A stretch of DNA of 64,000 nt from Maylandia zebra (lineage: Eukaryota > Chordata > Actinopteri > Cichliformes > Cichlidae). Made by a program: the position numbers and the translations under genes. The stretch covers positions 38,208,370-38,272,369 of the forward strand of contig NC_135168.1 of NCBI RefSeq assembly GCF_041146795.1, written 5' to 3'. Below, one piece after another: positions 27,242 to 42,286 of this stretch. Numbering within the stretch: position 1 is the first letter of the stretch; every line of letters begins with the position of its first letter. Below the pieces are notes generated by a model. It searched no databases, had not been told where the DNA came from, and saw only the letters and a program-made list of their open reading frames with translations.

Positions 27242-28946
27242 GGCGGGAGAGAGGAGAAGCAGGAAGGTCCTTACATAGCCTACAGGAAGAGCTGTGTCAG
27301 GGCAGGAAACTCCATGTTTGGGCACGGTGGTTTCCTGGCTAGCTAGAAGACTGACATTTCCTCTACTAGTTGGCTTCTGCAGAGTGGATCACATGAAGGC
27401 TTGAAGGAGGCTGCAGGGGTGGTGGTGGTGGGCCTCCAGTTGGGAAGGGCTGGGCCCGATCTCTGGTTTCAACTCCAGTGCTCCCTCCCTCCCTTTCTCT
27501 TTCTGTGCTTCGCTCCCTGTTAAGACTACAGCTCGCAGCTTATTGCTTTAACAGACACTTCACAGGTCAGCATACATTCTTTGCACCAATTACAGTTTAA
27601 GTGACTGCAGGAATGCAGCCAGGAATTTTGCATGACATTTTGGTGCTATGTTAGCATAGCCATGCGTCTACTTAATAACCCATAGGAGTTAATGACAGCA
27701 TGATCAACATGTGGATAGCATCTGCATATACCTCTACAGCATGCAAACCATGGATCCACTTAGCTCTGGGGTGTCTATCTGTTTTGTATTTCCAGAATTA
27801 CTGGATGAATACTCATGAAATTTGACGCAGATATTTGTGTTTCCCAGAAAAATAAATTCTTGGCTTTTCTACTACCACAATAATTAAATCATTTCTTAAT
27901 TTGTCCATTTTAGGTTAAGAAAAATAGGCACCCTGACAACTTATTATGTTCCTGCCAGTCTTGGATGTAAAATAATTCACACTGGCCTACAATAAACCTA
28001 AAAGGGTATATGACAGCGATCACCCAGCTAGAATTTTTGTAGCGTTCTATTAGCTTCATTAGTAGACTCCATGCTGATGTTAGCTCAAAGCACAACTGTA
28101 CCAGAAAATCAGCGCCTCTGTGCAATGCTAAAAGTTATTTCTGACTCCCGAGTTCAAAGAAAATGCACACACAAGCGCTTTTACTTTAAACTCTGGCATT
28201 CAAGTGTGTGCTGTTTCCGTTTAATTTTCAGCAAACAGACTTGCACACACAGAAAGACATCTCCGTGTTGTATTTAAACTCTTCTCAGTCTGACTTTAAT
28301 GATTCCGGTGTTTTCTCTCCTCCTTGCTTTCCCGTTTCAGAAGACGTGGAAATGGAATAGATGGGTAGAAATCGGAGCAAATACTCAAACCCAGATACTT
28401 TCAGTCAGTGGCTGAAACCACGTCGAGGGCTCATGCTTCACTGCTTATCGATCGAACATCTGTGCATTTGTCTCAACAATAAGCTTCGACTGCACCCAGA
28501 CAGACAGACAAATATACAGACAGATGTTTCCTGGTAAACAGCTAGTGCTCCAATCAGACATAAATCTGCAAAAGCGACAAGTTTAAGTCGTGCACCTGCC
28601 CTCTCGCTCGCTCACACATGCTGAGGAAAAGCAGCAGACTGAGGAAAAGGAATTAAAGGGGAGAAGGAGGATGGACCGTAGACGAGCAGGGTGTGGAAAT
28701 ATAATCTGAGACACAAAAACTCACAAATAAACAATAAACACATCCTGTCACGTCTCCCTGGGAGATTACGTTATAACTCGCTGCAGAGAAGCAGAATAGT
28801 GTAGTTCTGCTGCTTCATACCAATGCATGGATGGAGTGGTGATGTTGGTGTTTGTGGCGACAGAGGACAATTTATGTGTGCTTGTGCGATTATGTGAGAA
28901 AACACTTCAGAGGGAGAACAAACGATTGTTTGTTGTTGATTTATGA

Positions 28947-28990
28947 ATGTTAAAGGTAAAAGTCTAATGTTGTGCTTTTACCTTTAACAT
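28947..28990. other. Perfect 16-bp hairpin
   Basis: The arm ATGTTAAAGGTAAAAG (28947-28962) and its exact complement (28975-28990) enclose a 12-nt loop. Origin unknown; a short snapback insertion or a structured RNA are possible. Confidence 0.8.
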
Positions 28991-31240
28991 CCCCATAATG
29001 TTGGAGGAAATGAATGAAAGATGGGACAAAGTGTGTTTGGGCACGGCAAAGCGGAAGAATAGCCTTTCATTTAACGACAATTTCTCCTCATTTTTTACTG
29101 CCTTGGAATAACAGAGAGACCCTCGTTCTCATCTTTACAGCAGCTTTTAGCCCGCTGGTCTGGATAGAATAACAGAAAAGAGCTGGGGTCATTACTCACA
29201 ATGGAGGACTCTATTAAGCAGCAGTGTACAGAGCTAAATGCACACACATGCAAGCACACACGCTTGCACCCTGAGGTGCAGAGACAGCACAGCGGACCGT
29301 GTGTGTGTGTATGTGTGTGTGTGCGCGCGCATGTGCACGTCGACGGGTCAAATGTGTGGCCCTCTTTGTATAAATTACACTTAACTGCAGGGATATTTCC
29401 GAGCTGTAAAAAAACATACACACACGGGCTATGCGCACTCTTTGTAATCTAGCACCATTATTGGCGGCTTCACGTACATTAGAGGATGAAAATGATGGAA
29501 GGCAAGAGGAGATAGGGCTGCTGAGGGGTAATTTCACCGAGGGGGCATCCGAAGTATTTATAGCCAAACGATTGAAGCGTTGAAAGCATACTGAGTTTAT
29601 GATCTGATCACAGATGTATCCTAATGGAAACATGATAGCCAGGGAACAGTAATGTACAGCTTACCCTAGGCTTAATGTTTTGAGTCGACTGTATAGAAAA
29701 CTTTACTTTTCTATCACCTTGTCAAAACATTTGAGCACCCAGCCAAAAATTTCCCAGGTTAAAGTTGGGTTATAGCTGTGGTCAAGGCAGTAATAACCTG
29801 TCAACTGTTTCACATTAGGAAGCGTAAAAGCCTACATACACACTTGACAGAGCTGACAGATGCTGACATGCCACTGCATGCAGTCACAGGCCCTAAATGA
29901 GGACCTAACGGTGCTGATGTGACAGAGATGTGGCTGTGCTCGGCACGCCACACACTGCTTACTTTTAACTAGCTGGAGACAGATGAGGACAGGCACAGAG
30001 AGGAAGCAGAGGAAGAGATTATTAGATTTGTATTTAAATAAATCAGCAGATAATTCGATTAGATTAGATTAAAGGAAGAGTACATTTTGGGAAAATGCTC
30101 TTTATGACACCACTCTTCCCGGGTGTCTGTAAGGTAAATATGAACAGAACTTCCCCCTGCTTTTCTGCTATGTTAAGTTCACAGGCTATTGGCTTCATAT
30201 TTACCTGTAGCCATAAAAGTGTTATTAGTTTTCTAATTAAACTTTCAGCAAAGGCAGCAATCCATTCTTTTAAACAGACCCTTGAAATTTCCGGTCCTCA
30301 GAGTTTCCGATGAGAGCATCAGGTATAAAACGAGCGAGCTCATGACTTCATATGAGCATTTACATATGTGCGTGTGTTTGTGTTCATGTGCGTGTGCTGT
30401 TGGACAACAGAAGCTCCCAGCAGGTATCCCACACTCCTGCTCCCCAGACGCAGCACGCTGATGACATCAGCTGGTGTGAAAGTAGCCATTAGTTCCACCT
30501 CATCACTGAGGGACAAATATAGCAGCGCAAGGCTTTCATCAGACATGGAGGACAGCTGTAGTGAGGGGGCGGGAAAGAAAAACCTGGCCAGATGATGATA
30601 TACATTCCCCGTATCCCTCCTCCACCCCAGTTCTCACTTCTCCCTCTCCCCCGCGATCATGCTGTCACCCCTGAGACTCATAACACCTAAAAGGCTCCTG
30701 CATATAGGCACACATGGCAAAAACACTTAGGTATGCACTCCCACACGCACACACAACTTACATGCAGTCACACACATAAACCTGTTTGCCTAAAATTACA
30801 TTCATTTGAAACACGAATATCCTGTTTTGTGTACGTTATAATGCCCCCGCTTTCAAATGAGGTTTAGCAGCAGGCAGATGACAAGGGGTGCTTTTGTAAT
30901 ACCTGGCGCTGCATTATGAAAGCACAGCAGGCGCAGCGCACCGAACTATTGTTAATGTTAGTCAAAACTATAAAACACCGGGATAAATTATGTCTCTTTC
31001 TACTGCTGGTAGTCCTGATGCTCTTATCTTTGGTCCTGAACTAGTAATGCAGGCTTTCTTTCCTGTATTAGCAATGCAGTTTTGGGGCTTTTTTTGTAGT
31101 TTTGTAGGCCTTCACTTCAGTCATTATTGACTCGATCCACAGGTATTACCTAACAAGTAGGTTACGGATCATTTTTGGCAGTGGGGTAAGATTAAGTTAT
31201 AGTCAGTGCTGATGTTCTATGGAAAAGCAGCGCACTTACC

Positions 31241-31241
<1 letters not shown>

Positions 31242-31275
<34 letters not shown>
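31242..31275. repeat. (TG)17 microsatellite
   Basis: Uninterrupted run. Confidence 0.95.
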
Positions 31276-31278
<3 letters not shown>

Positions 31279-34200
31279 CAAGTGAGCGAGTGTGTGCACT
31301 GTATCTCAGAGCAGGTGGCTGCGGTGCTGGAACAAACACCTGGCCTCCGCCTTTTGAGTGACAGGTGGTGAAGTCACTGCAGGGCACATCTGGAGGGTGA
31401 AGCGAGATTTTCTGTTCAGCCTCTGTCTCTTTCAGCTTTTGATGCATCACGGTGAAGCAAAGGTCGCTCTGATCTGACCCACGGAGCACAGTAGTTGATT
31501 TTGTGCCTGTTTTATGGTTCTATTTCCAGTCTATAATAGCTGCAGCAGAAAGCCAAACTATGTAATGCAAATTTGTCTTGAGTTATATTCAGTCCTGAAA
31601 CCTGCAGACACACAATCACATAATCAGAATATTGTAGCGCGCACCTATAATCCGGGCTGCTGTGAAAACTGAATGGAGCTGAAATATAACTCTGTTGCTT
31701 CATTTGAAATGGGGAGAATCTCAATAATAATTTACACTCCTCACCAATCTAAACATTTATATGAGTCTTTTTGTTTAAATGATTGTTGTTTAGGAACTGA
31801 GGTCTTGCACGGTGCTGTCAGAAGCCTCTAAAGTGCACTTGGAAGCCATCCGCCGCACAACACGCGTCCCCTTTTGATAAAAAGAGAAAACTCTGAGAGG
31901 CATGACTGCATTTATTTACCCAGCCTCGCAGACCCTGCTCAGGGATTGCATATGATGTTCCGACTAACAGACAGAAAATAAAATAACTCAAGCCCACTTA
32001 CTAGCCTTGACACATAAAGACTTATGAGGGCCTGTTTGCATTTCAGAGCCACCCAGGTGCCTTTTGTAAAGCTGTAGTGTACTTGATGCTGAGTTGAAGA
32101 GGTGTCATATTTGGAGGTACTTAAGCATGCACTGTTTTGTTGTCTGTTCAAAGCCATGTACATCAAACAAGCATGGCTTATTAAGTAGAGCTAAAGTTGC
32201 CAGGACACCTGTAGATTATTGTGGAAGTGATACGTCAAAAATCTCTTTTGTGTGCCGCAAATAATTTCAAAGATGCTTGTAAGCTACGCTGCTCTTATAT
32301 CTCGTGTGTTTGAACAGGTACACTGCAAACACACACATCCACACATCTTAACCTAGAAACCGTGAACAGATTTGTGTTATTCTGACAATCTATTATGCGC
32401 TTGTGTGTCTTTAGATTCACAGAGAGGATCTGTTGTTTCAGGTTTACTGGAGTCTTTTTTCCCCCCCTTATTTGCAACCCGAGAAGACATCTGAATACAG
32501 AACGACTGCATTTTTGTCCAGGTGTGTCATAACTTATGGAGTTTTTGACTCAACTCCTTTTCAGCCTGTGCACATTTCCTGAATACCATATCTGTAGAAG
32601 TGTTGCAATCTATGTGAAATGTACATGTGAGGAGGTTCGAAATCAAGCAGTTTCAATATAACCTACTTCTCCCCCCAAAAAGACACAACAGGTGTCGAGT
32701 GCAAGAGGCAGAACAGGAGAAAGCACCTGACGACGACTCTGCATTCCCTTTTGGCAAGATTTTAAAAAAAAAAGCCATCCCAGTGAGGCAGAGTGAGGCT
32801 CTGAACATGAGATCAATGGAGCATATTTAAAAGACATTAGAGAGCAGTCCTCCTGTCACATTCCTATGATAAAGTACAGGAATCTGGCCCCGAAGCATAC
32901 AGTACCATGTATCTATAAAAGCGATCCTCCAGTGTCATTCCTCATGTGCTTAATCTCCAAGTGGAGATAAAAGATGGAGGATGGCCAGCAGGGTCTATGG
33001 GTCTGGGTCATCCTACCCGGCACTGGGATCCCCCCAGCGGGCCGGCAGATGTCAAGGGGTGAAGGTAGAGGAGAACGGATAGCTGCCGGCCCTGGAGCCC
33101 CTCATTCACTTTCTAACTTGCTCACATTAAAGAGAGCTCTAATCACTGCAGGGACTTGGCCAATGATGTGCGTATCAAAAGGCATATTTCAAAAAGGCAT
33201 CTTAAAAGGCCCGAGGGCGAAGAGGCAATAAGAGCACATTTGTATGTGGATGAAAGGGAAAAGTGTAGACAGACCTTGCATCAGAATACAGCGGGGGGAG
33301 ATCATTAGCATCTCCAGCAAAATATGCACTAGCAGAGAGGGAGAGAGAGGTACAGGCAGAGAGGGAGAGAGAGGCAACAAGGTGGCAGTGGCACGGGGTT
33401 GTAGGGCTGAGGGAGAAGGGATGGTTCTCTTCGCCATTCGTTCTTTTTTGTTTTACACAGTTCCCAAAAAGAATAAGAGAACAAATACATTTTTGAACAA
33501 AGGCAGGGCTCTTGAAATGGAAGCCCGCTGGGGGTGTGAGGTGGCTCCATTGTGAGTTACAACAGAGTGAAGCCACAACGCATCTGCACTCCCAAATCCT
33601 CTTACACTCCTCTCTCACCTCCCTAAAGAGAACAGGCCCAGTGCGTGAGCTTTGATATGCGACGAAGAGCCTTGAATCAAAGGATGTGATGGGGTACACA
33701 ATTCCCTAATACATTGAGCAATATTGGCCCGTTTCTCTTTCTAGCATTTTGGTTTTGGACTCTGACAGAGTCGCGGCACAGCCTCCCCCGTCTGACCAAA
33801 ACTGGTTGAAATTGAAATACTGTCTCCTAACACGAGAAAGGACTGAGAGAAAAGCGCCGTGTGTGGTTTTCACATTGAGTGAAGGACTTTCCTAAAAGCA
33901 GGGTAATATGAGAAAGTTGTGATGCAAAAGCTGCTGAATGGCTTTTTTGTCTTGCAGCCAAGAACCAAAATAATTCTGTAAACAATGACAGGAAATGACA
34001 GATTCTGGGATTTTAAGCCACACAAGGAGTTTCAAGATCTGCCTAAAAAAAGGCTAGATATGGCTCTGAGTGAGGAACATCATAATTTAAACATCAAGGT
34101 GTCTTAACTCAGCACAGAGACCAACCACAATGCTGATTTGTGTTTGTGTGATTTTCTACTGCACTTTCAAATATTTATGAAAGTGTAGCAGCGGTGAAGA

Positions 34201-35609
34201 CAATATCCAAGAAAATGGACCATTGTAACTTTATAATGCATTTTTTTTCTCCTTTAATTTTACACATAATTCAGCTTACACACACACACAAACACACACA
34301 CATAGTGTCAGCAGAAGTGAGGGTGGTGGACGCCGAGCTTTAAAAAGACAGTAGAATAGAACAAAAGCTTGTAACTTGGCATAGTTTGCACACTTGTACA
34401 TGAGCAGCATGCAGACGTACAGCGTGAAGTAACTACAGTAGTTTGAGTCGTTAAAAGATGTCTATATTGCACAGAGATGCCTGCGTACTGTTCACGCACA
34501 AATACCCACACACCGATATACAGACACGCTCATCAGACCAAATTTGGAAATTTGGTATCAGGAGACCAATTATCTTAATTATTTTCCCTTTCCCTCCATT
34601 ATTCTCCTCTACTTGTTTTCCTGCTTTCTATTTTAGCTGTGTTTGCATTTGTGAGTATTTTGGTTAGTGCATTTCACAACACAAAATTACTCCAAAGCTC
34701 TGCGAGAGGAGGGATTGTGTGTGCGTGTGAGTGTGTGTGTCTACATAGGCTAAAAAATCCGGGCTGTTTTATTTCCATACTCAAACATGTAGCAAGAGTT
34801 CCTTGCCTAGGGAACAGTGGCAGATGAGTAATGATGGTGCGAGTAAGCTGTTATTATATTCTGCTTGAAAACCCAAAGAAACAGCATTTAAACCTTCAGG
34901 GCCATTCTGTTCAGCTGCTGCCATGCAACAGTTCAGACTAACCTACACAGATATTGCCCAATTGTGTGTTACAGCTCATTCACTACGAGGTGACAGCATC
35001 TCGCCAACCACGGAAAGGAAGGTAATTATATTGTGATGGATTTCACCTGCACCCCATGAAAATAACCCCGTGCATGTCTAAGCACAGCTGGTTTCAGACA
35101 TCCCTACCTAAAACTCATTTCGCCATCATTGTACAGACGGGAATATTGCTTCTTATTTTTTGGTCTTTTGCTAAAAGATCAAATTGCTTGTAGGCTGTTT
35201 AGTCAACGGTGAGGGCCAGCAATATATCCTAAAATCTAAAAAGAAATGGAAATTTAGATAAGCTGGGTATCTTCAAGAGCAAGTGGGATCTAGATAAGAA
35301 TTCCTCATCTTCAGTGTTTACAGGCATGGGAGTCATGGGTTAGCGTTATCATTAATAAGAGGGTTTGAAATGGAGACTTTCCACAAGATCATGCCTTGCA
35401 GATTTGCCCTTAAATTAAAGGGGAACTTTCTGTGATGTAAAGCTATGCTGTAAATCCACTGATAATCTGCCGGCAATTAACAAGTAAGCTGATGAAATGT
35501 ATACCATTTAAGCACGAGCATCATGCATGGCAAAATCAAGAGTGGAGATTTGATGCAACGAAGGTGGCCTGAAGAACCAGTGAAAATGTTCAAAAATGCA
35601 CATGAAAAC

Positions 35610-36879
35610 AAATATACATATATATTCAGATTTTTATTTATATTTCATTTCTGGAAGGATATCTTGTACACCAAATATCCCGTTGGCAGTTAAGCGCATT
35701 CAATGTGTTTAGAAGCCAGAAACAGTCACTTGTTTTAACAAACACAATTACAAAATAAAGATAAACCACAAAATAATGAACTGCATGTATATAACATACA
35801 AAAGAATCCCATGCCTACTCAGTAGGTAACTTCAACATTCCAGCTCTTGAAGATGTAGATATTTACATTTCAGTTTTACAAAAATAGACTTTATAATTTT
35901 TATCCTTTTTTGCTTACATTCTGATAAAATGAAGCGGTGCCCTCGGAGCTCGTCCCTTCACTCCCTCTGTGTACATTCTGTAACAAAAATAGTCCCTCAA
36001 CCCTTAAGGCGAGATGCTGTGCATCGTCTCTCGCGCTCAGCCATGTCACACAATCAACAAGGCTTCACAAAAGGCACCAAATAACAGGAGCGTTTAAGTT
36101 TTTTTCTAAAAAAAAAAAAGAAAATGTTTTTTTTTCTTTTCTCTGTTTTTCCATATAACTGAGCGATATGTCACATGTGAGAAAGAGAGAAAGAGATAGT
36201 ACCAGTGGATGATATTTACAAACAGAAACGAACATCACTCTTACTCATGCTTGAATACTTAAGTGCGGTTTTTTTTTTTCTTCAAACAATGTCGAAACGT
36301 ATCACAGCATCATCACTACATAATAGAGAAAGTATGTAGAAAATATGGCCCTGCTCACTTCAAATAATACAATGCAAATATGCAAACAACTGTTCACATC
36401 AGTGGTACCAAAGAATGATAAAAACGAAACGTGGCACATGTACAATATACATATATGATAGCTTATGTATATCATTCATTGTCTTTAGTACTGTATGACC
36501 GCCTGCAAGGACGAACATGCCTCTGTACTTCAACTGCAGGCGATCTGTTTGTCTCATGGTTATTGTGTACCTATAACAGAGACTTGCCAGTTTCTCTGTC
36601 TCCAGAGTCCCATATGCACTTGAAGTGCTGCATTTGTTTTAGAGACAGAAAAAAAAATCCCTTTTCATCTTCTATTGTCTTTGCCCGGTCCTTGACATGT
36701 GTCTTTTTCTCTCTTTCAGGTAAATCTCAAGATTCACCTAACACTGCACAGGGAGCAGAAAAGTGCTTTTTGGAGGGGGAAAAACAAAGTCCTTTTGATG
36801 CTGATTTCTTTCCCCTCAAAAAACCTTAAGGAAAGAGAGGTACGGAGAGACTAAAAAAAGTTCTTGTCTTTGCTCGTTC
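35610..36879 (-). other. egr1: EGR1 3' UTR with poly(A) signal and two Pumilio-type sites
   Basis: The sequence past the EGR1 stop is AT-rich and about 1.25 kb long, close to the mammalian EGR1 3' UTR length. AATAAA on the minus strand lies at 35633-35638. Two TGTAAATA octamers, matching the Pumilio site UGUANAUA, lie at 35860-35867 and 36213-36220. These would fit rapid mRNA decay of an immediate-early transcript. The 3' end is inferred, not demonstrated. Confidence 0.65.
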
Positions 36880-39244
<2,365 letters not shown>

Positions 39245-39745
39245 CCTCTGCTGGTGCTGAAGCTGCAGGGCTGAGACTGCGCTGATGGCTGGTGTTGAGT
39301 GCGTGGAGGCTGGGCGCACGTTAGCAGAGCGGTGCCTCGCAGGTGGAAGGAATCACTTAGCCCCGTTCAGGGAGCGCTGCACACTTCTTCTGATGCCGAG
39401 GAAGATGCAGCTTTTCTGTCTTTAGTCCGTGACTCTTGCTCTCCCGTGGTCCTGTCGTTGTCCGTGTTTCTCTTAGAGGTGAGTAAAGATCCACTTGTCT
39501 TTTCGGAAAAAATCAAACGTCTCCTTTATACTCATTCCCTAAAATTCATCAAAATTAATCTGTTGATTAATTTCGACTTTTTGTAATAAATTACTTCTCC
39601 AATTCAGGCTTTTTACCTTTTTGGATTGATGTTGTTTTGAGTTGACGTTTTACTTTTTAATGTGATTTTTCTGTCAGTGAGATCTATTTGTTTGTCTCTC
39701 TATCTCGGCTCTAACAGTTGCTCTTGTGGGCTCTCAGGGCTGTCT
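39245..39745 (-). other. egr1: EGR1 5' UTR (inferred)
   Basis: The stretch between the start codon and the position expected for transcription start, about 30 bp from the TATAAAA at 39771-39777, has no long frame continuing into EGR1 apart from 25 in-frame codons before the chosen ATG. I kept the ATG of MAAAKTEM because it matches the family start. The exact cap site is not known. Confidence 0.55.
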
Positions 39746-39770
39746 ATGAGCCGAGAGGTTTCCCCGCTCC

Positions 39771-40137
39771 TTTTATATGTGCTTTGTGACGTAGATGTCC
39801 ATATTTGGAGCATAGGAAGCCCATATTTAGGCACTGCAGTGGAGGACACATGACGCTGGCCTGGGGGGGGGAAACAGAGAGGAGAGACTTTATATTAAGC
39901 TCTAACAGTAAATTGTGAAGACAACGCCGCTCTTCCTCTCTCCCGAATCAATGTATCTTCATAGACAGCAGCATTATTCTTGCGCTCTCCCGGTCGTCCC
40001 ATAGATTTGATTTGGATTTCCCATCTGTGCAGCAGGCAGCGCTGCTGCCGGAAAGCCCTGCTCCGCCGTGCCTTATAAGGTCGTGACTACATAAGGACCT
40101 ATTCCGGTGGGTTTCCATTTCCCCTGTCCTTATTTGG
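39771..40137 (-). promoter_or_regulatory. egr1: EGR1 promoter: TATA box, CRE, serum-response elements, Ets sites
   Basis: Reading upstream from the gene: TATAAAA (39771-39777, minus strand), a TGACGTAG CRE-like site (39788-39795), the CArG box CCATATTTGG (39799-39808), a CArG-like CCATATTTAGG (39821-39831) with GGAA between them, then a distal group of CCTTATAAGG (40071-40080), CTACATAAGG (40087-40096, one mismatch) and CCTTATTTGG (40128-40137). Ets cores CCGGAA/TTCCGG lie at 40048-40053 and 40102-40107. A proximal pair and a distal triplet of SREs next to Ets sites is the known arrangement of the mammalian EGR1 promoter, where SRF and TCF Ets factors drive immediate-early induction. Confidence 0.85.
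40092..40118. repeat. 27-bp segment in the distal SRE cluster, copy 1
   Basis: This segment, which contains ACCTATTCCGGTGGG, recurs with one mismatch at 40532-40558, in the same orientation and 440 bp away. Confidence 0.85.
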
Positions 40138-40531
40138 AGCTTCCTTTGGCAAAGCCGATCGCTGTTTGGCAGCGAATGAGAGAATGGAGTGCAAATCATG
40201 TCCAACGCTCACAATAACTAATGTTAGCGACAGAATTACGGTCCTGTGTTTAAAAGCGCAGCTTAACTCGCGGTTCGCCTGTAACCACTCTGTGAAACAG
40301 AAGAACTGCGCTGCGTGGACCGAGTTAGTGTTTAAACAGACACACAGAGCAAGCCAAAAACACGACGAACGCTTTTTAAACACAATCCCAACAACTTGTA
40401 CAACAATTTGGGTCCAAAACACGCAAAACCCAACTGCAACACCAGCTCACGCACAACTTTAACGCCCTTTTTTTCAACAACTACTGATACTTACGAGTTG
40501 CATGGACGAGCGTTTCTCTAAAACCTCTGCT

Positions 40532-40554
40532 TAAGGACCTATTCCGGTGGGCTT

Positions 40555-40558
<4 letters not shown>
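40532..40558. repeat. 27-bp segment upstream of EGR1, copy 2
   Basis: Second copy of the 40092-40118 segment (26 of 27 bases identical), with the same TTCCGG Ets core. It abuts the TA/TG microsatellite directly. Confidence 0.85.

Positions 40559-40637
<79 letters not shown>
40557..40637. repeat. (TA)n-(TG)n compound microsatellite in the EGR1 5' flank
   Basis: About 20 TA units followed by about 21 TG units, roughly 800-890 bp upstream of the proposed start of transcription. Confidence 0.97.
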
Positions 40638-40640
<3 letters not shown>

Positions 40641-42199
40641 ACAATTCGGCAGCGGGTCTGAGAATTAGGAGGCTGCAAACTGCTGGATGGCAGTAAACTT
40701 CTCCTAAATTAACTTTCCATCTCTTTCGGCGGTGTCATTGATTAATGAGGACAGATAGGTGCGGCTGCTGACGAGGTACGGACCGATCTATCTAATTGAG
40801 GGGTGTCCCCTGCTCAATATTCAGGGAATCTCTCTGCCACTCAGCGGCTTAATGGGCCGCGTTAACAACATTGTGCACAGCTGCCAGGACGCCAGCGGGA
40901 TACCGATGTTACCCCGGCTGCTCCAGTTTCGGCTAGGGCTCCTACACTCCTCGGTGGAAGCTGACGGGAAATCGATGTGTTTCCCTTGCTGCTGACTGGA
41001 TCTATATGTGAGCAACCTTATTGGGAAATATCGTGGGCAGGAAACTTTGAGGTGGTCCAAGAGAAGGAGAGGGAGGGAGAGATAAGATGCTGCCGATGAA
41101 TATAATTTGATTTACATTCAGGGTTTAGTGAATAAAAGGCATTTGAACTAAGTTTAAACTGCCCCATCCAGATGCCGCTGTCACAAGCATGCTATCACAA
41201 TCGGACTGATTGAAAAAACTGACATAGATCGATGGATCGATTGATGTGGTAACAAAACAATCATTCAGGTACCCACAACTGGCGTTTGGTCTTTGCTGGA
41301 TTGCATCCCCTTGCAGGCATTTTCCATTCAGCCTCTGGCAAATGTCTCTGTTTACCCCTATTAGAGTGATAGCAAAATTCTGTCATATATTATGAATGAT
41401 CTGGAGCAGAGGCTCCTTTACAAAATCCAAATATGCCTGGAGTAGATGTCGCTGCTGGAGAATGTGTAATTCTGTTTATTCATCCGGATACTGGACGTAT
41501 AAATCTAATACATTTTGAAGGTATGTGGCAATGCGTAGAAAAAAATGCTAGCCTGTCACCGTGCACACACACAGTTAACGTTTGGATTTACATTCTGCTT
41601 TTCAGCTACAAGAATTCTCCTCCTCCATGGGCCTGTTACTTTGACGATAAAAGACCAGGAGACAGCCTACAATGATGGTGAGTTACGCAAAATGATTTTA
41701 AATGTGGCAAGGTGATGATACCAAATCTAAACTCCTGTCTGCATCCACCACCGCTGTCATGCATCAGCTACCAAGGTCGATAAATTTGTGGAAAAGCAAA
41801 GAAGAAAAGAGCAGAGAGCAGCAGATGAGAGAACTCATCATCTGATGACAATGTAATAAAATCAGGTTAGGGAAAACTCTCAGAAAAGTAATAAAGTAAT
41901 AAAGATGATAAACAGTTCACAGTGGTTGTTTGGGCCTCTCTTCACTCTGATGCATGGAGGGGGTGGAAGCCAGATGCTGTAAGGGCAGGAGAAGGAGAAT
42001 TAGTCTACGTGTGTAGATGCTCAGGACCTGTGTGTACTTTTGCATATTTGTGTATGTAGGTCAGCGGTTTCTTCTCATCGGTAAGTTCAAAATAACTGCC
42101 CACACAAACCAGGCAGAGGAGTCCTCACCCGATCAAACTCCGGTGACCTATGAGGAAAAAAAAGATAACTAACATTACACGCAACAGTCATGCCCCTGT

Positions 42200-42238
42200 T
42201 CTCTCTCTCTCTCTCTCTCTCTCTCACTCACTCACTCA

Positions 42239-42284
<46 letters not shown>
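42200..42284. repeat. Compound (CT)n-(CACT)n-(CA)n microsatellite
   Basis: CT run to about 42224, CACT units to about 42240, then CA units to 42284. Confidence 0.97.

Positions 42285-42286
<2 letters not shown>

Larger units (their letters stand above)
27242..35609. other. Intergenic between the repeat block and the EGR1 3' end
   Basis: No gene recognised. It holds a perfect hairpin (28947-28990), a consensus CArG box (29455-29464), (TG)n runs at about 29301-29322 and 31242-31275, and stretches with high apparent complexity that might be regulatory. Frames seen here lack codon or domain evidence. Confidence 0.5.

Noticed and set aside
30457-30474. Near-palindrome GCTGATGACATCAGC resembling an AP-1/CRE site
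   Set aside because: A single motif far from any start of transcription, with no supporting context.
41433-41675. Frame ending in an exon-like segment (TTCAG before, GTGAG after)
   Set aside because: Splice-like signals exist, but the protein is unfamiliar and no partner exon is evident.
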